From the NCBI GenBank assembly GCA_039704465.1, contig JASFAU010000003.1, forward strand, positions 1,302,001 through 1,366,000: a stretch of 64,000 bases of DNA, written 5' to 3'. Every line of letters begins with the position of its first letter. Positions within the stretch are counted from its first letter, which is position 1. The DNA comes from Plasmodiophora brassicae. Taxonomy: Eukaryota; Endomyxa; Phytomyxea; Plasmodiophorida; Plasmodiophoridae. The notes beneath the pieces were generated by a model. The model was given only the letters and a program-made list of their open reading frames with translations, ran no database searches and was not told the origin of the DNA. Positions 57,526 to 64,000 of this stretch are shown here, in pieces. A program made the position numbers and the translations under genes.

Positions 57526-59206
57526 ATGAGGTCGGAAGATTCGACTAACGAGATTGATGTGCTGACGCCAACGTTCGGCTCTCGTTTTATTCGAGAGCCG
57601 ATCCCGAAGAACACGCTGCCGTCCGACGAGATGCCATCGCGGGTGGCCTACCAGGTTATCCATGACGAACTCGAAATCGATTGCCATCCCTTACAGAACA
57701 TGGCGTCCTTCGTACATATCGCATCGCACGATTTGTCTGCTGAAGCATAAAGTAGCGGTTGATGATAGGTGACGACATGGGTGGAGCCGGAAGCGGAAGC
57801 TCTCATTGTGGAGAATGCGCCGAAGAACATCATCGACCTCGACGAGTACCCACAGGTACTTCCCTACTGTCGACCAGAACGCTTTGGATCGAAAATGCCC
57901 TGATTACATAACAGGCAAACAAGATTGCTGATCGCTGTGTGGCGATCGTGTCGGATCTGCTTCATGCGCCCGAGAATGGCATTGGTACGACGACGATCGG
58001 ATCGAGTGAGGCTGGCATGCTGGCAGGGCTGGCGATGAAGTTTCGCTGGAAAGGTGCATGCGCACGCCATTGATGGGTGTTGGTTAACTTAACGCTGCGT
58101 GCTGTAGAGGCCGGACATGGAAGCGGTCAGCCGAATCTGGTCAGGTCGCGTTCCGTGCACGTCTGTTGGGAGAAGTTCTGCACGTTCTTCGACGTTGAAC
58201 AGCGCATTGTTCCTCTGGGCGACAAAGCGTTCCAAGTCGATCCGGACGCCTACGAGGCACTCATCGATGAGAACACGATTGGCGTTCTGGGCGTCATGGG
58301 CACCACGACCACGGGCCTGTATGAACCCATCGAACAGATCGCACAGGTCATCGAGAGGGTCAACAGGGAGCGGGATTTGAACGTAAGAACCGGCATGATG
58401 GGGGTTCTAGCACCCGCGTCGTCGTGCTGAATGAGGGGCAGGTTGGCATTCACGTCGATGCTGCCAGTGGCGGGTTCGTGGCGCCGTTCTTAGATGCCGA
58501 TATCAAATGGGATTTCAGGATCCCGTGCGTTCGCAGCATCAATGTCTCAGGGCACAAGTACGGCTTGGCGCTGCCGGGGATCGGCCTGTGTATCTGGCGC
58601 TCGAAGTGTGACGTGCCGGGGACGCTTCGATTCCCGATCGATTACCTGGGAGGTACGAACGACCGAATCGTGTTCAACTTCACTCGTTCATCGGCTCCTA
58701 TCGTCGTTTTGTACTGTAAGCCAATACTGATCAGTCATGTCCCAGAATCCTGACCTGCTGTGTCGTCAGACAACTTCCTTCGACTCGGGCGTAAAGGTTA
58801 CACTCGTGTCATGGAGAACATACGCGGGACAGCCGTTTATCTGGCTGGGCAATTGCTGGAGACGGGCATCTTTACGCTCGTGAATGATCCGTCGGTTTCC
58901 ATTCCGATTATTGTTGCTCGTCTGTCGCGTCCCGATGTGCACCACCCGGATGCGCTTCAGCAGATTTGCAAGTCCCTTCGACAGCACGGATGGGTTATCC
59001 CTGTGTACAACGTGCCGTTCGGTGCGAAGCACAACGTACCTGTCATGCGGATCTGCGTTCGGGAATCGTTTAGCAGGGATCAAGCCGACATGCTGATTGA
59101 GCACTTCACTGAGGCGCTTCAAGGCTTTCACGTATGGCTCAGCATGATGTTTTATCCGCAGTCACTGATTGTGGATGACGAAGACACTAGAAACTGGCGA
59201 GCCTGA
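57526..59206 (+). CDS. Glutamate decarboxylase (PLP-dependent)
   Basis: Converts glutamate to GABA and CO2. ATG at 57526; exon 1 gives '[20 protein letters not shown]' and '[20 protein letters not shown]'. Later exons follow group II GAD: 'IIDLDEYP' (about 57830), '[20 protein letters not shown]' (about 57960-58020), '[17 protein letters not shown]', '[20 protein letters not shown]', '[20 protein letters not shown]', the PLP lysine in '[18 protein letters not shown]', '[20 protein letters not shown]', and '[18 protein letters not shown]' to the C-terminus. At least six introns. It matches bacterial/plant-type GAD rather than animal GAD. No calmodulin-binding tail is obvious. Identity is firm. 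Confidence 0.93.
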
Positions 59207-60130
59207 CAAGAGGCCCATTCCCGAATCTCATCTCCAGAAGCGCACTCACCGGATCATCTGCTGATCGTCGTGTTCATGCTTGTTCTGCCATGCTGCGATA
59301 AACGTTTACGAATGCGTGTGCCATCGTGCGAGTCCACACGATGTATGCGAATCGGAAGAGGCGCCAGCACGTGGGGTTAACGAGTCAAGGAACCGCAGTG
59401 ACGGTTCGGTTTGTTGCAGGAGGGGCGTCCCCCTACGAATTCAGCGATTCGTTTATCGTCGTGACCAGGTTCCAGAAAATATTTCAAGTCGGCGTCCGAG
59501 CGAACGCAATCGCCAGTCGTAGTCTGCACTGGAATGGGCCCCAATCGATTCTTCGGAAAACGGTAGGTGATTGTATTACGTATGCGTCATAGTGTAATTG
59601 TCCCCCAGGTAATGGTCAGGTACATTTTCCTTCTCCAGTGTACATTGCCGAACCTTGTACCATTCCTGCATAGCGCCAACATCTCACTGAATTAGGGCGT
59701 GTGGTGCGCCATCCATCGACACCCAACTGCCAGTCGTCTTCCGACTCCAAACCTGACATCAACGAAGCATTTATCGATTAAAACGGCCCGGCACTCACAA
59801 ACGTAGATGGTATCTGAATGGTGCACGCGATATCTACTTGAAGAGCATTGCAATCAATGAATGCTTCGTCAGGCACATATTCTGGAGATAGATGACGACC
59901 GCACTGAGTGCGTGTCGACGGACGACGCACCCACACCGTCAGCTAGATCGTTGCAAGAATGGCAATGCTAAGCGGCGACACATACTAAGGCGCCACATGT
60001 GCACGATGCGGCGGAGCCCACTTCCAGTGATGTCGACTTAGGCCCGATCAACGTCCAGGAGATCGAGTCGTCTCTCAACCACCTGATACATCAAGCACGT
60101 CTCAATGGCAGGTCACGCCTAGGGGATCGC
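59207..60130. other. No supported gene
   Basis: A short plus-strand frame at 59326-59592 has a mixed composition and no recognised family. The rest shows nothing beyond a likely boundary with the gypsy remnant. Confidence 0.4.
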
Positions 60131-60139
60131 ACGTCTACG

Positions 60140-60575
60140 ACTCATCCTGCGACGACACGTCAATGAGTTCGGTACGCAACTCGGTCAAGATGGTTCCGTC
60201 AAGATCGATCCCATGGTTATCCAGCTCCAACCAGATGCCACACCATACCGATGCCGACCACGCTCGTACAACCCGAAGCAGAAGGAATTTCTCGATGAGA
60301 TGATCAAGATGCTACTGGAGAATAATCTGATTACCTCAACATCAACTCCAGATGGGCAAGCCCGGTTCTCGTCGTCAAGAAACCGAACGGCAAGGGGTAT
60401 CGCCTATGCGTCGATCTACGTCAGGTGAACACGCGCACAGTCCCAACCGCATGGCCTATGCCGAACATCGATGCGGCAAGTCGGAAGCTGGCCGGCATAA
60501 CCTGCTTCTTCACCATCGACGCGCACAAGGGGTTCTGGCTTATGCCCATCGCCAAGGAATGCCAGGAGATCTTCC
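60140..60575 (+). pseudogene. Ty3/gypsy reverse transcriptase fragment
   Basis: The plus strand reads 'HVNEFGTQLGQDGSVKIDPM' and 'YRCRPRSYNPKQKEFLDEMI', the linker and N-terminal RT region of gypsy elements. After a frameshift near 60350 it continues 'PVLVVKKPNGKGYRLCVDLR', 'QVNTRTVPTAWPMPNIDAAS' and 'FFTIDAHKGFWLMPIAKE'. It breaks off before the YxDD catalytic motif, where the inverted copy begins. No LTR, protease or integrase is seen. Confidence 0.85.
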
Positions 60576-60760
60576 CGATGGGCATAAGCCAGAACCACTT
60601 GTGCGCGTCGATGGTGACGAAGCGGCAGCCAGCTTCCGACTTGCCGCTTCGATGTTCGGCATAGGCCATGCGGTTGGGACTGTGCGCGTGTTCACCTGAC
60701 GTAGATCGACGCATAGGCGATACCCCTTGCCGTTCGGTTTCTTGACGACGAGAACCGGGC
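60361..60760. repeat. Inverted repeat A (gypsy RT)
   Basis: Left arm about 60361-60570 and right arm about 60576-60760 are reverse complements, almost without a spacer. Both carry the same RT segment. The right arm differs by substitutions and by a small indel around the 'aagctggc' site. A short 'gtgcgcgtgttcac' unit is repeated at about 60682 and 60762, inside and at the end of the right arm. Confidence 0.85.
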
Positions 60761-60778
60761 TGTGCGCGTGTTCACGAA

Positions 60779-61296
60779 CGCTGCGAGCTGTGCGACCGTC
60801 GATGCCAGCGTCCTGCCGAAGGCGACCAACTTGGATTCGACTTCGATCCTGAAGCTGCACGAGGCGTACAACCGGTACGTCGCCATCTTCGAGGATCGCG
60901 AGGCGCAACAGCCGCGAGGCGCAACAGCCGCGAGGGCGCCGACTTCGTCCTCAGTTGTGCTTCACGGCGGTCCAGCTCAAGGCGATCGCCGAGAACCACC
61001 TTTACGTGGATGGCGGCTTGGACGCGTTGACGGATCAGGCGCTGGATGCCTGGATCCGAGACCAGATCAACGCGCTGCCGATCAGCCACGTAGAGGTGGT
61101 TCTCGGCGATCGCCTTGAGCTGGACCGCCGTGAAGAACAACCTTATTGCTTAAGAATAAAGTCGGCGCCCTCGCGGTTCTCGAAGATGTCGACGTACCGG
61201 TTGCACGCCTCGCGCAGCTTCAGGATCGAAGTCGAATCCAAGTTGGTCGCCTTCGGCAGGATGCTGGCATCGACGGCCGCACAGCTCGCAGCGTCC
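60779..61296. repeat. Inverted repeat B (retroelement fragments)
   Basis: Arms about 60779-61012 and 61090-61296. One side reads 'SCATVDASVLPKATNLDSTS' and 'ILKLHEAYNRYVAIFEDRE', then 'FTAVQLKAIAENHLYV'; the other encodes the same on the opposite strand. In the left arm a 16-base unit 'cgaggcgcaacagccg' is duplicated in tandem near 60898-60930. The right arm carries a different joint ('ttattgcttaagaataaagtcggc'). The coding matter is probably the gag-RT linker of the same gypsy family. Confidence 0.8.
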
Positions 61297-61765
61297 ATCG
61301 TGTCGGCGCTGCTGCTGCTGTTTGTCACCATGGCGTCGTCCTTCGGTGTCGTCAACAGAGAGGTATTCTCAACGACGTAGTGGCCGCTGTAGTCGTCAGT
61401 TGATAATACGATAGACGAATGCCCTTTATCAACGATCGATCCCGTACTCTTCTCGCCCCGCAGGCGCGCGCGCGAGCGTGTACCCTTGATCGCCGCATAT
61501 GTCTGGGGACATGGGTATCGGCGCATGGGACTATCTATGATGCTGATGCTGTATTCCAAGGTCTGTTATTTCCGCTTCTGCGATGCCAGCGTCCTGCGTC
61601 ATCTGCCGCAGAGCATCTGGCCTTCATTCTCCTGATTGTCCAATAGGCCAACAGTTGAAGGACACGCGGGCGCACCTGCTGTCGATCGCAGGGCGCGTCG
61701 AGGAACCGAATGGGCTCGTCGTCGCGGTAATCGTGGTGGTTCAACCCGGCCTTACGTCAGGTCAA

Positions 61766-62275
61766 CGTGACCTCCCTCCCTGCCGTCTTCCATCCGGTTA
61801 AGGGCGTTTCGGGTAAAGTTACCCGGGATTAACGCCCATAACGTTGTACTACGGTAGAAATAGACGCGACGTACAAGGATGTCGTCTTCGCTCTTCCACG
61901 TGATCCGTTCATCGAGTACGTCGACGCGGAATTCGAGTTGTGTACATCCGACGGCGCTCTGATCGCCAAGGAGACCCCTTTCAAGTTGTTTCCCTTCAAT
62001 ATCAACTCGAGCAGGGGCGGTGGTCCAAAGCACCTGTGGCTTGTCCGCAAGGAATACGACCAGCTGAGCGCTGATACCGGATATCTCTGCCCCTCTAGTA
62101 CTATCGATGCCTAGCGTCGACGTACTCGTTGAACAGAGCACGTTTAAGAGCGGAGACGACATCCTCGTACGTCGCGTCCATTTCTAGTACAACATTATAG
62201 GTGTTCATCCCGGGCAACTTTACCGGAACGCCCTTAACGGGATGGAAGACGGCAGGGAGGGAGGTCACGTTGACC
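61766..62275. repeat. Inverted repeat C carrying a small coding module
   Basis: Arms about 61766-61925 and 62111-62275, reverse complements with many differences and several indels. On the minus strand the right arm is open: 'VNVTSLPAVFHPVKGVPVKL', 'PGMNTYNVVLEMDATYEDVV', 'SALKRALFNEYVDA'. The left arm encodes the same order on the plus strand but is broken by a stop and two frameshifts. The left copy then runs on past its arm (61925-62112) as 'EFELCTSDGALIAKETPFKL', then 'FPFNINSSRGGGPKHLWLVR' and 'KEYDQLSADTGYL'. Confidence 0.75.
61850..62114 (+). pseudogene. Partial unknown protein in the spacer of repeat C
   Basis: Plus-strand frame 'EIDATYKDVVFALPRDPFIE', 'YVDAEFELCTSDGALIAKET' and onward to a stop at about 62114. 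Strand-helix-strand pattern with a 'K..G..LI..' type ending. It loses frame upstream, so it is treated as a broken copy. A ubiquitin-like or Crinkler-header fold is a possibility only. Confidence 0.4.
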
Positions 62276-62299
62276 ACGTCTCGAATTCCTTATGGAGGT

Positions 62300-63167
62300 G
62301 CACCCACCCATTCACAGGGACCTGGCGGTACGCGCGCCATCAGGTTCGCCAACTAAAGAGGGAATTAGTCATCTGGGACTCGTGACGTATTGTTATAGCG
62401 CCAGCAGCCTCGCCACGTAAGAATATCGCATTCAATTTGAATTTCATGCCGGGTATTGCCGTCACCGTTCTGGCGATGGTTGACATCTGCTGACGACGCA
62501 GCGAATGGCCTGGTGTAAGCGTGAGAAGCGTTGCCGAAGGGCTCTTACAGCGCTCCATCATCGCCACCTGCACCCGTGTCCCAGATTCGCCTATCGGCTG
62601 GCCACGATCCTTGCACCCAGATCCCCCGTGTTACGATACCGAGCCCACGCTACCCGCAACCATGCAACGACGGATGTCGTTGCCAAGGATGATGGCGACG
62701 GTGCCGATCGTGCTGGCGGACAGGACGACGCGTCGTCCGAAAGCAGCGAAAGCGATGTTGCAATCGATCAAACCGCGCGCGCCAAGCATTAAGTTGGTGC
62801 CATCGACCGTACGTGAAGACGGAACAAAGATGCTGCCGCATGACGAAGGCGACATATATTGAGAGCGATGACGGTCACGCTGAAGAAGTCACAGGAACAC
62901 GGCCGCCACAGGCCCAGCAGCGGCCCGCTTCTGTCGTCCATGGACATGGGAGGCGCACCTCCACCACATGGCCTGCAACGACAGCGGCTGTGCTGGCTGG
63001 CAACACGTATGGGGCTCGACAGACCGTAAACGAGCTCCCGGCACATTGGTCTGGAATACGCGCGATCCCTTGAACGCTACCTTTCCCACATTTATTTGTT
63101 TGCTGTGCAGGACTGGACGGGCAGTGATGATCGTGGGGAAGGCCGGGCCGTCCTGACTGGGCGGGGC
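62300..63167. other. No supported gene
   Basis: Short frames on both strands, none with a recognised family or clean splice structure. A plus-strand frame ending 'VREDGTKMLPHDEGDIY' (to 62862) is the only one with mild coding look. Confidence 0.35.
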
Positions 63168-64000
63168 TCAGGAGTCGTAGATACCAGGGAAGACGTCGAC
63201 CGGGGCTTTACAGGCGCCATCCGCTTGGCATTGCGACAGGCACTGCGGCATGCTGACGAAGTCGTACCCGGCGAGGTAGGCCGCGTAGAAGTCCAGGATG
63301 CCCTGCGCGCCCGGCGTCGTGTAGGCGATGTCATGGTGCAGGATGATGGCCGAGCTGCCCGGCGGCTCGACATCGAGGCCGCCTTTCACCGTCTCGACGA
63401 TCTCGTACAGGTCGATGCCCGTCCAGTCCATCGAGTCGATCGTCCACCTGCAGGTCCAGTCGACGTGAGACGCAGCGCCCTGCTCACCGGCATCGACGCG
63501 CGCGCCTACGTTGCCACCGTGTAGCCGATCGAATTGGCGAACTTGGCCAGCGCGTTGTTCAGCGACCCGAACGGCGGGCGGAACAACGTCATCGTCGGCA
63601 CGGGCACGTCTGGGCAGTACGTGCGCAGCCAGGCGGGCACGCCCAGGAGCTGGGACGCCAACGTTGCCTCCGAGGCCCCGGTCGCCACCAGATCCAGGTG
63701 GTCCAGCGTATCTGGCGCGCGTACCCCCGTGTCAGCCCATGGGCGTGTGCGCGCTAGAGGCGTTAGGCGCGCCACGTACGGCTCTGTATATCGTGGCCGG
63801 CGTCGAGCGCCCGTTGAACGACGGAGCAGTACTGGACGACGTCCACGTCCGGGTAGCAACGCGGGCACAGGAAGAACGTGGCCGTCATGTTCAGGCGCGC
63901 CAGGTCGTCGAGCAGGTTGGTGATCTGCGGCTCCACGAACGCCGAATCGTCGAACGTCAGCGCGATCGACGTGGTCGGCCCACACCAGTTGAACCCGGGC
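63168..64000 (-). CDS. Chitin deacetylase (polysaccharide deacetylase, CE4), 5' end cut by window edge
   Basis: Removes acetyl groups from chitin to give chitosan. After splicing, all NodB motifs are present: motif 1 'SIALTFDDSAFVEPQI' (about 63920-63965), motif 2 'GHDIQSHTLDHLDLV', where the His of SHT is completed across the intron at about 63691-63758, motif 3 'MTLFRPPFGSLNNALAKF', and the final 'SSAIILHHDIAYTTPGAQG' with the catalytic His. A second intron is about 63459-63522. The C-terminus is Cys-containing ('MPQCLSQCQADGACKAP') and ends at 63168. The protein starts beyond 64000, so the signal peptide is not seen. Intact motifs suggest an active enzyme. Confidence 0.9.

Overview
The window is nuclear DNA of a single-celled eukaryote. 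Most genes are split by short GT-AG introns (about 50-70 nt where I could place both ends), genes are tightly packed on both strands, and the products are eukaryotic: 26S proteasome Rpt2, ribosomal protein eL36, exocyst Exo70, SSRP1/FACT, FANCD2, ATR, CFIm25, Tctex-type dynein light chain. A plant/SAR-type vacuolar sorting receptor, a dynein light chain, a chitin deacetylase, a BAHD acyltransferase and many secreted or membrane proteins fit a SAR protist with chitin-containing spores. A plasmodiophorid-like rhizarian is my best guess, but that is inference.

Layout. 0-5 kb: an inverted repeat, a PA-domain multi-membrane protein (-), and a complete vacuolar sorting receptor (+). 5-10.1 kb: a UPF0696/BLES03-like protein with a signal peptide (-), two decayed copia copies facing each other, a RAI1/DXO-like protein (+) and a Golgi-type DXD glycosyltransferase (-). 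10-21.4 kb: Exo70 (-), BAHD acyltransferase (+), Tctex dynein light chain (+), an unrecognised gene (-), Rpt2 (-), a small membrane protein (-), signal peptidase subunit 2 (-) and a small secreted protein (+). 21.4-28 kb: poorly resolved genes, a two-helix membrane protein (-), histidyl-tRNA synthetase (+), an ML-domain lipid-binding protein (-) and a MYND zinc-finger protein (-).

28-47 kb holds two large DNA-damage genes on the minus strand, FANCD2 and ATR. Between them on the plus strand lie a catalytically impaired kinase-like protein with a disordered tail, a coiled-coil/CCCH protein and eL36. 47-59 kb: CFIm25 (+), a coiled-coil protein (-), an EF-hand protein (+), a methyltransferase-TPR protein (-), SSRP1 without a recognisable HMG box (-), a Rost/AIG1-like membrane protein (+), an NPPF-type methyltransferase (+) and glutamate decarboxylase (+).

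59-64 kb is repeat-rich: three consecutive diverged inverted repeats built from Ty3/gypsy fragments and a small repeated coding module. It ends in a chitin deacetylase that runs off the window edge. Across the window, five fold-back structures with diverged arms are the most unusual large-scale signal. Exon limits were inferred by eye from frame, splice sites and family motifs and should be read as approximate; only a few gene starts (noted) are firm.
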